Origin: Diadema setosum
Taxonomy: Eukaryota; Echinodermata; Echinoidea; Diadematoida; Diadematidae
Length of the DNA stretch: 64,000 nt
NCBI RefSeq assembly: GCF_964275005.1
Contig: NC_092698.1
Coordinates: forward strand, 25,329,447 to 25,393,446
Reading direction: 5' to 3'
Positions 48,231 to 60,048 of the stretch are shown here, piece after piece (within the stretch, counting starts at the first letter, position 1; each line of letters begins with the position of its first letter). Below the pieces are notes generated by a model, which made no database searches, was not told where the DNA came from, and was given only the letters and a program-made list of their open reading frames with translations. A program made the position numbers and the translations under genes.

Positions 48231-49000
48231 GACTACACGATCATTGCGGACTTTTTTCACAGTGACCCCATTTATTTTCAGCAAGTTAAGCGAACGAGCT
48301 AATTCGATGTGACTCATGCTTTAGGGATCATAAATACGCTTGTATCCTAAAGAGTTCATAATTTTTAGCATGTCCAAAACCAAGAAGCAAAGTCTCTCCA
48401 TATTGCCGGCAACATGTCCTGCGCTGGAATGCGAGCAAGCTAAAATTTCGGCAAAAAGCGGGGCACATACGTTAAAAGCACGGTTCGCTTTGGGAATGCA
48501 TCCAAGTAATAATGGTTGTGAGAGTTTGAGTCTGTTGACACACAATTACAAGGGAGAATAGACATTCGTTAGAGCGAGAAAACAGTTGTAGAATTTGTGA
48601 AAATTTAAAAAGTTTTGACATTCTCGACAGCGGAATGAAGGGCATGCTATATGAAAAAAAAAAAAAAAAAGTGCCACAAGTTACTTCAACAGTTCCATCT
48701 CCACGTTCTGGCTGTCAATGTCTTTTACTACAACAAAATTCATATGGCACGTTTTCTCTCAGATTTTCAATTTGTATTCATGCTCCCAAAATCTTCCACT
48801 CAGCTATTTTCATCTTTCTATAATTATGAGAAATTTCTAATGTAATTACCGGTCTATATTTCGTGTGTCTCCTGGCCTACTGTATGTTCTCCTTTAACCG
48901 AGTTCTTATGTCATATACGATGAATCACTGAGTGTTTGATCTGCCTATCAAATGTTATTCTTTATTTGAAGAGTCCCTGGCTTTATGATACGTACTTTGC
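48231..49000. other. Intergenic, no gene seen
   Basis: Open frames on both strands over 48321-48561 lack recognisable domains and look like chance. Confidence 0.5.
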
Positions 49001-49477
49001 GATTATAGTTCCTTATTCCGAAGGTTCGTAATTCCGAAGGTACGTTAATCCGAACATAACATCAGGTTCGCTTTTTCGACGATTCTTTAATCCGATAATG
49101 AAATAAGGTTCGTTATTCCGACGGCTCGTTAATACGAAAACGTAAAAAAGTTCGTTATTCCAAGGGTTCGTCCAGATTCGTTCGCACCTTCTCTTTATTT
49201 TGGGTTTATGAACCTTATTTCATTTTCGGGTAAATAAAGGTTTGGAATAACGAACCTTATTTCATCTTCGGATTAGCGAACCTCCGGAATGACGAACCTT
49301 GTTTCATCTTCGGTGAAAAGACACAAATGTTCGGATTAGCGAACGTTATTTCATTTTCGGATTAACGAATAGGTGGGTATAGGGAATATGTGTATTTTTG
49401 AGTAACGAACCTTCGAAATAACAAACGTTATTTTCATTTTCGGATTAACAAACCTTCGGAATAACGAACGTTCACCC
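49001..49477 (-). mobile_element. GTTCG-family foldback element, copy E
   Basis: Left end GATTATAG is followed by TTCCTTATTCCGAAGG. The right end is the inverse of GGGTGAAC. It holds the same two unique spacers as copy C in inverse orientation, at 49319-49330 and 49371-49398. Length is 477 bp, equal to copy C. No target duplication is recognised (TACTTTGC versus CATAAAAC). Confidence 0.9.
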
Positions 49478-50540
49478 CATAAAACAGTGTTCGTTTACTG
49501 TCCGACGCTACATTGTATGTGAGTCTTGCTTTTCAGACAACTGAAATTCCAATTATATCCACCAAGGTCACAGCAGGCAATCTCGAATCTGCTCTCGGCA
49601 TGATGTTTGAATGAAATTGATGGACATTGTAGTAAAGCCGATATCCTAACTCAGCTTTGCAGACTGTATGTTTCTTTGTTTGCTTTTGCAAATAATCCTG
49701 GTGTTTGTTTCATAAAATTGTCTAAATAACTACGCCTAAAAATACCAGCGTTTAGCGTGTCAATAGCTAGGCAGCATCCAACCACATTATGCATTTTTCT
49801 TGTTCACGTTGTTGCTGATTGCCGTTGTGAATTCCAGTGTCTGGACATCTTCGCACTAATAAAAGCGCGTTTCATATCATGTGACTCCGGCTTATTAAAC
49901 TGTTTTTCTTGTAATCTATTTTTAGAGTCTATATATACACATTTGCCAACCGGATGAAACTGCCTAAAATGTCTGTGCATTGTATTTTTGTATATCACTC
50001 TCATTGTTGTTTTTCCACATTTTTGTCATCATTGTCCGTATTTTTTGTAAGTGCTTTGTACAAAAATAGCGCAGCTCTAAAAATGGAGAAAATCATGAAC
50101 ACTTTTGGTATTCTTAGCAACTACCTTATAATGCCCTATCATTTTGTGGATTGTATTGGATGTTCTTTCTTTATTCCAGCTGAAATAATTGCTCTCTCAT
50201 CAACACCTTACTGCGTTTATTCTTGCATGTTTGTTTTTTTCTTTAAATCTCGCTTGCTTTTTTTCTTATTCTTCGAACACGAATGTCTTGCAATAAAGGC
50301 TAGATTATATCAGTTAAGTCAAAATTGTTTTCAGTCATCAGATTTCCATCTGAGCCACACTCCTCCTCATCAACTGATAGTCTTTATTCACTCAAGGTGC
50401 AATGTTAATTCACTGATGCAGGTGGAGTTAACATAAGAACAGACTATAGCAGTCTCATTACACAGAGATATTATAGACGTATTATCACAAAGACATGATA
50501 TTTCCAGGCTTTTTAAACACAGTAAGATGGAAGCCACACT
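49478..50540. other. Intergenic, no gene seen
   Basis: The 160-codon frame at 49954-50436 is Phe/Ser/Cys-rich, AT-driven and without a domain. I treat it as chance. Confidence 0.5.
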
Positions 50541-51158
50541 CTGCTGGAAAGAATACAGTGTCCCACAGTGTTTTCACAATGTGTTCACAAAGTCGACTGT
50601 GTGAAAAAAAAAAAAAAAAAAGTTTACAGCTCGTTATTCCGAAGGTTCGTTTTTCCGAAGGCTTTGAATAGTCCGAAGATTCGTTATTCCGAAGGTTCGT
50701 TATTCCGAATTTCATTTTCGGATTAACGAATCTTCGGAATAACGAACTTTCGGAATAACGCCACAAATGTCCGGATTAACGAACCCTTTTTCATTTTCGG
50801 ATTTACGAACCTCTATGTACAGGGAATTTGTGTGTTTCGGATTAACGAACCTTCGGAATAGCGAACCTTCGGAACAACGAAAGCACCCATAAAACCGCTC
50901 GTATTCAACAGTATGAAAATGATTTCACACTGTGGTGTGTGTGTGTTTGTTTGTTTGTTTACAGAGAGTTCACACAGTATTGTGTTTCACACTGTAACAT
51001 CGTGATTCATACTGTAAATCTATGATTCACAATGTCTTCACTGTGTTAAAACGCTCGAATATAACAGGGTGAAGAGATTTCACACTGTGTTCACAATGTG
51101 TTCAAACTGTGTTTCACATTGTGTTTCACAATGTGGGACACTGTACTCTTTCCAGCAG
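50541..51158. mobile_element. TIR element with TTCACACTGTG internal repeats
   Basis: The left end CTGCTGGAAAGAATACAG with TGTCCCACA is mirrored at 51130-51158 with one or two mismatches. The interior is a degenerate array of TTCACA(A/C)TGTG units in both orientations. It is 618 bp, of which 267 bp is the nested copy F. No transposase. The target duplication is not resolved. Confidence 0.88.
50622..50888 (-). mobile_element. GTTCG-family foldback element, copy F, nested
   Basis: Left end GTTTACAG is followed by CTCGTTATTCCGAAGG. The right end is the inverse of GGGTGCTT. It contains both unique spacers of copies C and E (50760-50770 and 50811-50836). It sits beside an A-run inside the TIR element at 50541-51158, so it is younger than that element. 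Confidence 0.9.
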
Positions 51159-51761
51159 GCATAGTGTATTTGGCAAAGTGACTATGAATACCTCACAGCA
51201 CTCGATCATACAGTTCTTTATAATGTTTATTCAAAGAAATTATGGAATGCAGCATCTGTAACCCTTTCCACACTAACCTGAAACCATTTTGCTGGTTATT
51301 CATTTTTGTGAAAACAAAAGCAATTCAAGTATTTTAGGACAGGTCAATTCATTGTGAGGATTTTGACGGCGAAATACGTATGTATTCTTGTCTTTATTTT
51401 ATTTGGTAATTCCGTAACTCATTTCATAATCGATTTAATGACTTGTCTTCCTCTTTTGTGTGTGTATGTGTGTGTGTGTGTTCCTTTCTGTGTGTATGCA
51501 TATGTGTTTTTTTCTTTTTATTCACTAATATCCACGCTAGTGGTGAATGGCAAAGCACTTATAACTTTCGGCGTTGTTTCGAATTCTAGCTTGTCTTTAA
51601 AAAATGCATCACTGACATCTAAAGCTGCATTAAATACATCTTACATTTTAGTATTAATTTCTCAAATTTTATGTGTGGGGGGGGGGGTGGGTGGATGTGT
51701 GTGGGTGTGTAAGTATCCACCCTTCTGCATAGAAGTCTGTGTGTGCTTGTGTGTGTGTGTC

Positions 51762-51799
<38 letters not shown>

Positions 51800-53353
51800 C
51801 CAGAGAGATTCTATATTTTGACCAGTTTATTGATCTGCGTTTTGAGTCAGCATACTGTAAGTGTTTGTGTCAGACCGATACAAAAAAAAAAAAGGGGGTA
51901 AGATAGCATCTTGATCCAAGCCTCGCTCCAACGGCCTTGCGGAAGTTCGCTTTGAAGACAGAGTAGACACGATTTGATATCCGGAAACCTTTTTGCCTGT
52001 CTTATTTCATTGACACTTTTCTTTATTCTTTCTTTATTCTATATTTTCTTTATGTTTTTCGGGATAAATTTTTCTGTAGCTCTCCCTTTTACTTTCTGTC
52101 TGCCTTGTCATTGTATTTGCCTTTTTGCTTCCCCCCCAAAAAATCCAGTACTAATGGATTTTGGTTTTGTGTGATAAAAGCCGTCTTAAGAACTAGCAGA
52201 AGTGAGTAAAAGCGACACTTCCATTAGAAAGTATATTAGGATCACACCATGGATTAGGCTACCCATCAGAGATATCGCTTGTATGCAATGGGCACGTTGC
52301 CACCAATACCCTTTCTCAACAATAATGACATTTAATTGTCCATTTTGTTCAACACCCGTAAACAACAGAAACTGGCATTAGTAAGCACTGGTTAGAGACA
52401 AGTGACTATAGTGCCTCAGTGCTTTTGGTTGATGAATAATAGATGAAAATGAGCATTACATTTGAATGAACTGAATTAGCATGTAACATTTTATTTTTTT
52501 TTATCTCTATCTCTCTCTTCTTGTTTCTCTTTTCTTGAGTTTGCGTATTAAAGGTAAATATGGTGTTATAGCCCAAATCATCAAGACATAACCCCCTTTG
52601 CTTCTTCGCGAGATAATCGGTGGATTTTTATTGCCAAAATGAATTCAACGATTCTTGTAGAGAGACGCGATATTATTTTTCAACTCTGTATATAGGAACG
52701 TAAATACAAGCACAAACAACCACAAATGCACGGCAAATACACGGAAAGCGTGTGTAGCCGAAAGAGTGCGTTGAGAGCGTGCCGGCTTTTAAACACTCTT
52801 TCGTGTCGATAGCAGCAAAAATAACAGTAATAAATGAATAATCATGATAAGAATAATTCATACTACTTTGATATCTATAAATTGTCTACATGAATGTTAC
52901 AGCACCATAATAAATGATGTCATTAAAGTTAGATTAGAATTTGAGAAATGACGTTTTTAAAAATTAGTGACAGAATGTGAGATTGAGAAGAGAGATTGGA
53001 GCAAGATAGGAAATGGAGAAGAAGGAGGATAGGAGAAAAGTAAGAAAGAGAGGACAAGGTATTGTTACGGCCAGCAGTATTCAAACGGTTTGGAAGAGTT
53101 GCATTTTTCTTCATTTTATAGGTTCCGTCTTGCATTGAATCCGATGCCCCCGACAATACGCGCGAGAACGACATGTTCCTATGGACAGATAGTGTTGCAC
53201 GATTTGTCGTCTCTTACGTCATCAAACATTAATCAGGCACGGTCGTCGGTGTTAGATAAATGCCGATTGCTGAGTTACGTGTCGGAAATAACTTCTATAC
53301 CATGTGTATATCAATGAGCATTTTACAGTCGCCACGTCTACTCGCAACACCAT
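51159..53353. other. Intergenic with TG repeats
   Basis: (TG) stretches occur at 51459-51480 and 51717-51796, with an eleven-G run near 51677. No coding signal; the 155-codon frame at 51354-51821 runs over the TG repeat. Confidence 0.55.
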
Positions 53354-53472
53354 CCCCTCCTCCCCCCGGGGGGCGGCGGGAGAATTATTGTGAGAACGCC
53401 ACATCACGAAAAGTTGCAGAAGGCACTCCCCCTGACTATACAAACATCGCTGTGTGGTTTCACGCTTTCTGG

Positions 53473-53520
53473 CCACGTGGGGGGAGGGGGGGAGGAGGGG
53501 AGGGGGATCTGTCACGTGAC
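53473..53520. promoter_or_regulatory. G-rich quadruplex motif between two E-boxes
   Basis: CCACGTGG (53473-53480) and GTCACGTGAC (53511-53520) flank four long G-tracts (53479-53506) with one- to four-base loops. A C-run followed by a G-run lies 110 bases upstream (53365-53376). Possibly a promoter or regulatory site; no adjacent gene was found. Confidence 0.35.
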
Positions 53521-56000
53521 TTGGAGGAGAGCGTGGCGTATCAGATCATTGATCATCACCAACTTGTCCTTGGTTTTTTTCGTCACGGAGACTGACTTAA
53601 TATACATAGATACATCGTTTCCCCCCTCCTCTATTTTCCTAAGAGAAGTAAAATGGATATTATTTAACAAGTCAGTTTTAATCGTTATCGTCCATATTTC
53701 ATCAGTGATATTTCACAATGTTTTAACACGATTTCAGTCATTATCCTTAACCTATAACATGCTCTCTTCAAATGTTCTTGTTCTTCTTACTGTTGTTCGC
53801 ATGTTTCACTTCTACTACAATGTACCAACATCATCACGCACGTATACGAAAGTTCATTAGAAAAAAACCCCCAAACCAAATAAACAAACAAACAAGACAC
53901 AATATCTCTCATATTATCAAGATAGATACAACGCCTTGATGGATATATAAATGTTCAAGACTATAGCTTCATTTGTCTCCGATGCACGTTGTAATTTCAT
54001 TCAAAGTATACGTGCCCTGAAGGCGCAAGCAGTAATGTGTTCATAACTGGAACAAAGCAATTACTTCTGCTCTGTTTTAGTTTGTTTCGTTTCGCCTTTT
54101 CGTTTTTCTTCAAATTTGTCACAGTGGGTTATCCATCTTTGTAGTAACTATATGTAATGATTTATCTCCTTTGGTATACATGAATCCCTATGCAGTCCTC
54201 ACTTCATTCTGAATGTACCCTAAATTATCATTTCCAGAGCCTGAATGATGACTTCAAATGTCATTAATCGAAATCCCAGTCTGAAATCCTCCAAATCTTC
54301 CAAGTCCTATTCCCGCTGATGCACACGGAAAGGGAATTAGACCAAATGGCAATCTGAAAAAGACAAACCTCATGAGATCATAATAAATTATTTCGTAATG
54401 GAGGGGACGGTTCCCCCGAAATGATCTGATAATCTGATTTCATCGCATGCCTGATCTTTAAGATGTCTTTGGGCCTATCTCAAGACCACGACGAAATTGA
54501 TAATAACCCTCATACAGGCATGACGTTTTAACGAGAATCTAACGACTTTGACGATTATGTTTACCCGGACAATGCTTAACATCAGCGCCAGTCGCAGCCA
54601 TGCCATGAAATGCTTACGGCATCCCTCCTTAGTAATAATGAGGGGGTGTGCATTTACCCCACTAAACGTTGCACACCATCCGAAGTGATTCAAGTTGATA
54701 TTTCCATAAATAGAATACAATCGATCTCACGGAACGATAAAAAAGTTTCAATGATCAATGAATGGCCTTTGATGTAAAAAGTTTTGGTATTTCGAAATTC
54801 AAATGTTTTCGCCTGACTGTGCTGGCAGTCATCATTAACCACAGCCACATATACAAATTAGGTGAATCTTATGTCATCTCTTTCATTCTTTTATACACAA
54901 ATTCATCATAAAAATCATGTCATCGTTGATGAATCAGAACCTATAAAATGCTGCTCTCTTTTCAAAAAAGCCCCAAACATCGTTGATTGCTCACGATGAT
55001 ACTATAACAATTTTGTTCAAAGGGATACGAGATTCTTTCGTCGATTCATTTCAGAACAAGACATTTTAGTGACGATGGGTGCGCACGTCGGTTATAGAAG
55101 ATTTATGAGGCAAAGGTATCATTACCATCTCAATTAATTTACATATTTATGTGATTAAGACCAATATCACTTAACGCTCCAATGGAGATTGAGTAAACTT
55201 GCACCTTTACGTCTGGGAATTAAGTTTCCCCTCAAAGTAACTGAAAAATGAGGAAAGTTAGCACGTGTTGTTGTTGTTGTTGTTTTTTTCTATCAAATAC
55301 TTTTAGGTTTCAATGTCTTCGATAAATCGGTTTAAAATGAATTAGTTGATTTTATGTTGAGAAATACGATTTTTCGTGTTTAGGCCTACCATAGTTTTTT
55401 TTTTTTTTTTTTTCGAGGAAAGGTTTGTTTTGCTCATTAGAGAGGGCCTTTATTTGGTTTGAACTCTCTAGTCGTCGTCGTGACAAACTGATCTATGCCT
55501 TTCCTCGAAAAATGACAATAATATCATTTAAAGAGCGACGCTCAATATTCTAACCCGAGGGTAAGTTATGACTGCACCTGTTTTGACGGGAGTAGACGGT
55601 GACTCTGCTCCGCTTAAAATAACCAACAGGAAGGATGACTTGGGCATCCTTTAATTTCGTTTGAAAATAATAAAGTTATAGCGTGTTTATTTTTGGTGCC
55701 AACTTTTCTTCTCTGAATAAGCCTCAAATGTCCCAGTATTGTTATTCAATAATTGTTTCCTGTGATAATTCATTTATTTGGATAAGTTCATTTCCTCTCC
55801 TATTTACTATCACGCAAGGAAAAAAAAATGAATGAATTAGGGGCAGTTGCAATTATGAGATAAGTTGCCGATAGTTGTTGAGATCTTTCGAAGTGTATGA
55901 TTAATCAGAAAACTCTCGCTTCCGCTTTAAATCGATCGATCGAGTCTTTGTCGCGAACTGAGATTAAATCATGATGAAAAAACACACACAAGACCACTCT
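53521..56000. other. Intergenic, no gene seen
   Basis: AT-rich. Perfect 14-base inverted arms (TTTTCGAGGAAAGG) lie at 55410-55423 and 55498-55511. Confidence 0.55.
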
Positions 56001-56360
56001 TCGGATGCCGAGATCGACGCAGGGAACTTGGAGCGGGAAAAGTAAGACGGGAAATGTGACAAAGTCGCGCGCCTAATCCGATTGCGCCGTGGGCTCCTGT
56101 TTTGATTTCTCGCGGGAATATGGTCTGGTGGCGGTCATCCACCTTTCAGACGAGGCGCTACCCACCTGCATGCAAATCTCAAATCGTGACGACTCAAAAA
56201 GAAAAAAAAAACTACTTCAGAATTCGACAATAAAAAGTGATGAAGTTCTGCAATCCAACGGCTTCGAGCGTGTCCCTTATCAGCACATTCATCACAGAGT
56301 CAAAGACCGGAGGGTGGAAAAAAAAAAGAAAGATGCATGCATGTCTCAGTGACAGTTTAT
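56001..56360. other. GC-richer unique segment with octamer, possible cis-regulatory island
   Basis: Less repetitive than its surroundings. Contains GCATGCAAATC at 56168-56178 and CCTAATCCGATTG (TAATCC, Otx/Gsc-type core) near 56072. The frame at 56089-56352 has no recognisable domain. Confidence 0.3.
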
Positions 56361-56705
56361 CCAATGTTTCCTTATTTCACTTCGCTGGAAGATTTTCTCG
56401 CATCGACTGATGAGAACAAAACAATAAGAGTCAGAAACAAACAGACAGGGGGCAATGTTGGCGCACATCTCGCTTTTGCCTGATGTTATCACGATACTCT
56501 CTCAAAGTTTCTTCTGTTTTGTCTGTTCCCATGCATGCGAGAAGGTCAGTTTCCATGGTTACATTTTGACGAAAAGCTATACATCAAACGCGACTTCTTT
56601 GTTGCGTAGTTTATTTGACAAAAGATCATTATAATGATAAACTATTGTAACATCAAGCAAAATATGTGAATCTAAAGATTCAGTTTGTATCAAACATATC
56701 TTATA
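56361..56705. other. Intergenic, no gene seen
   Basis: AT-rich sequence without repeats or coding signal. Confidence 0.5.
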
Positions 56706-56757
<52 letters not shown>

Positions 56758-56775
56758 ATAAATAAATAGATATAT
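56706..56775. repeat. (GATA)n microsatellite
   Basis: About 16 GATA units with GATAAATA interruptions at the right end. Confidence 0.95.
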
Positions 56776-59700
56776 AGATAGATATTGGTTTCTTCTGATC
56801 AAACAAAAAAGGTACATAGCAGCCCAGAGATTGACCAGCGTGTCATCGGTGTACATGTAGATACAAAACAATAATTGATAACAATAATTATGTACATTAA
56901 ACATGAAAAATAATGGTCCTTATTATACCATTGTATACGTTAGAAAATATACAACTTTATTTCACATTATTTCTTTGAATCAAAGACTAATTGCACATAG
57001 AATATTGCGACTTAAAATCGAATCAACTGATTTTGGTTAAATATATATATATTTTTTTAATGTATGTGAACCGGTGATACAATAATCACTAATGTAAACG
57101 GATCTTAGCTAAAAACAGATCATTTATGTATACAATGCAATATTGTTACAACATTATGAGATTATAGTATAAAAATCATTCATTCATTCATTCATTTATG
57201 AATTTCCATCAGAAACATAAACATCTTACAGAAATTGAATACATAAATTTCATCTTAAATATACATAATAAATAATAGGTTAACAAAATATTCTAAGTTT
57301 TGCTGAAAATGGGGAGGAATGCTAAAAAGCAAAAAGAAATGCTAAAAAGCAAATAGAAGACAGCCAAAACCAGTTAGAACTCTAAACTCACATTATATGA
57401 ATTATGAATGTTGACAAGAAGAAAATTTCGACATCGTAACCGCATGACTGTTTTTTTTTTTTTTTTACATTACGCAGTCTCTTCCATTTGGCAACTGACA
57501 AGCTCTTTCTGTATGTTTTCTTCATATTCATCTAGAGATGATTGTATCCACCTTTGCCGAAATACCCTCTAGAAGAAACTTATCATATACTATACCGTTT
57601 CTGTGTACAGAAACAAAATGTATTTAAAAGAATAGTAGATGCTGTTGTAATCACATAGATAAAAACAAATGTAAGTAATATCATTGATTATTATGATCAA
57701 TATTTTGTTTATGTTCTTGTATCATTAAGCCACTGCATGTTCCGTTCATGTGAATGACCCTACCATGTGTCTTTGCTCTATCCTTTTCTTCCTTTTCTCC
57801 TTCTCAACACCCGTCCCGATTTTCGTTGTATTGTTGCGATTCTTCTCGTTCGCACTTCGATGTGCCACAGCTCACGTGCCTGTCTTGTATCTTGTTTTCT
57901 TCTTTGTTCTCAGTCCCGTCTCTACTAGATTTATACACTTTATCTAGTTTTATCAACCTCCTAAAACAATCTTAATTGATGTATTCATGTTTAATTTGGT
58001 TTATTGATTAAGCAATGTGACCAAGGTTTGATGAACATGCGTTCCCCCATTTTGCATTGACATTGTATTTATTGTAATCAATGGGATACACAATCCACAA
58101 GTTTCTTTTTTTTTAGTGGCCCCCTTCCAATCTCCATCCTTTTATTGATTTATCACCAAAATGCATATTTCTGCAATCCTCGTCAAAAGTGTAATGTACC
58201 CCTTTTTTATTGATTACATATGTTGATATTTCTTTACTTTCATGTAAATTTCAATATTCAATATTATTCAAATGAGATTTTATTTCCAATAACGTATGTG
58301 TGTTATCGATGCAGAATCAAAGAAAACAAAAAGTACAATGTATTACAGCAAAGGAATATGCATATTATATTATGGAACTCATTGTTCAAAACATTGCGAT
58401 AATGGAACATTCGGAGTATAGTATATGTTACTGATTTTGTTTAAATTGAGAAAATTCAACTAAACTTGAAGTTGAATTTGAGCTACAAAACATTCAATAT
58501 ATGTATCATGCTGTAGTATTTGAAATACATGAAAGAGTACGTATAAAAATGTATTAATATAATTAGATTCAAAAAATTAAAGATTCTAATTTATTTTCAT
58601 TTCCATCGAATAAACAGAGAAATTATATACAATGTATAAGCAGGAGATATTTGTAATAATTGCACAAAAAAAATGATTTTACAAAGTACATGCGAAAATG
58701 AGTAACACTTGTATAATCATATATTTATATATAGTGACAGCAATGGACTAAACCGGAACATGGCGAGTGATGCAAGGACATTACATATTGTCAGCAAATT
58801 GATATTTCTATGATATATCATTGGTAAAATTATTATTGAATGAATCATTATTTCGAGTACATGAATTAGCATCATGATAATGACAACATGTAAAATATCA
58901 GCCAATGTGATGTATGTACATTGTATATGCAAAAAAAAAAAAAAAAATGTTCGTCAGGATACATATGCATACACACACACAAACTACCGTAACGGTCCGA
59001 CATGTATTAAATGCACGGGATGCGAGAAAGCAATATTATGGAAAGTCGATGGGCAGGGGTATCTTCTTTCTAGCTTTTCCGAGATCAGAATCGCATATTG
59101 AAGTTCCAGGGGAAAAGCATTGCCCATGCACCTTAAGTGCTACATTTTGGTCGAGAGTCGAAAATGGCATGTCATAAAGACGCCAAACGAACGATAATTT
59201 ATCATGAGAATCTGAAAAGAATGACAAAAACAAAACGACTATGCTCCTCATTAATGTCATCTCCAAAACAAAAAGTTAGTGTATTTCCAGTTTTAGTGAG
59301 TCGCTATTGCTAGGACATGTCGAAACTGCCTTATCACCATCCCTATAGAGACAACAAGGTCTTTTTTTATAGTCCCGTGCAATATTAAAGAATTAAGATA
59401 TACACAAACTAAAACGTTTCCACATTTTTGTCTGATATATACAGTAGACGATCGAGGTGTCATTATTAAAAGACAAATTTTGTCCACATTTTACAACTGC
59501 AATGCCAACTTCCAAGGTCATTATTTCAAACTATATCACAAGTCTCGAAGTAACTTTATGTGATTGTGATTGTGATCGTCGAGGTTTTTTTGTTTTCTTT
59601 TTTTAAATTTAGATTTATGCATGTTCGAAAAAATCAAAACTTCAAAATTTCACGATACTCTATTTTGGGTCTTATCTTAATAAAATCATTAATGAATCGA

Positions 59701-59990
59701 GTTAGCTCGTTTTGCGATAAAACTGGTGTGGGGATTCCCATCAAGTATCAAGATAAGACCAGTCCTGTGGATAAATACAATTAGTTCTTAATTTGGCATC
59801 TGTCAGGTCTGTTTCATTGAAATCCGTATTGTTTTAAAGAAGGTTATATTGTATAACAAATACCGTTTCATTTTTTTTTTTTTTTTTTTAAGTAGGGTAA
59901 GGAGCATTTATTCAGTTCGTTAGACTTAGGATATTACAGGGGCTATATTGGTACGATAACCATGATAACGAATAATACGCAATTTAGGGT
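56776..59990. other. Intergenic, no gene seen
   Basis: Strongly AT-rich. (ATTC)n lies at 57179-57196. A T/C-rich tract at 57740-57960 resembles the retroposon-like tract at 41781-42340. No coding signal. Confidence 0.55.
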
Positions 59991-60048
59991 GTATGACGTA
60001 CCTGGTGACGCCATAGGGTATATGTCGTACAGGTGTGACGCCATAAGG
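59991..60048 (+). repeat. Two-copy ~30-bp tandem duplication
   Basis: TATGACGTACCTG then GTGACGCCATAGG is followed by TATGTCGTACAGG then TGTGACGCCATAAGG. CRE-like TGACG cores recur in both copies. Confidence 0.65.

Noticed and set aside
49954..50436. 160-codon open frame as a gene
   Set aside because: Phe/Ser/Cys-rich composition typical of AT-rich non-coding DNA; no domain.
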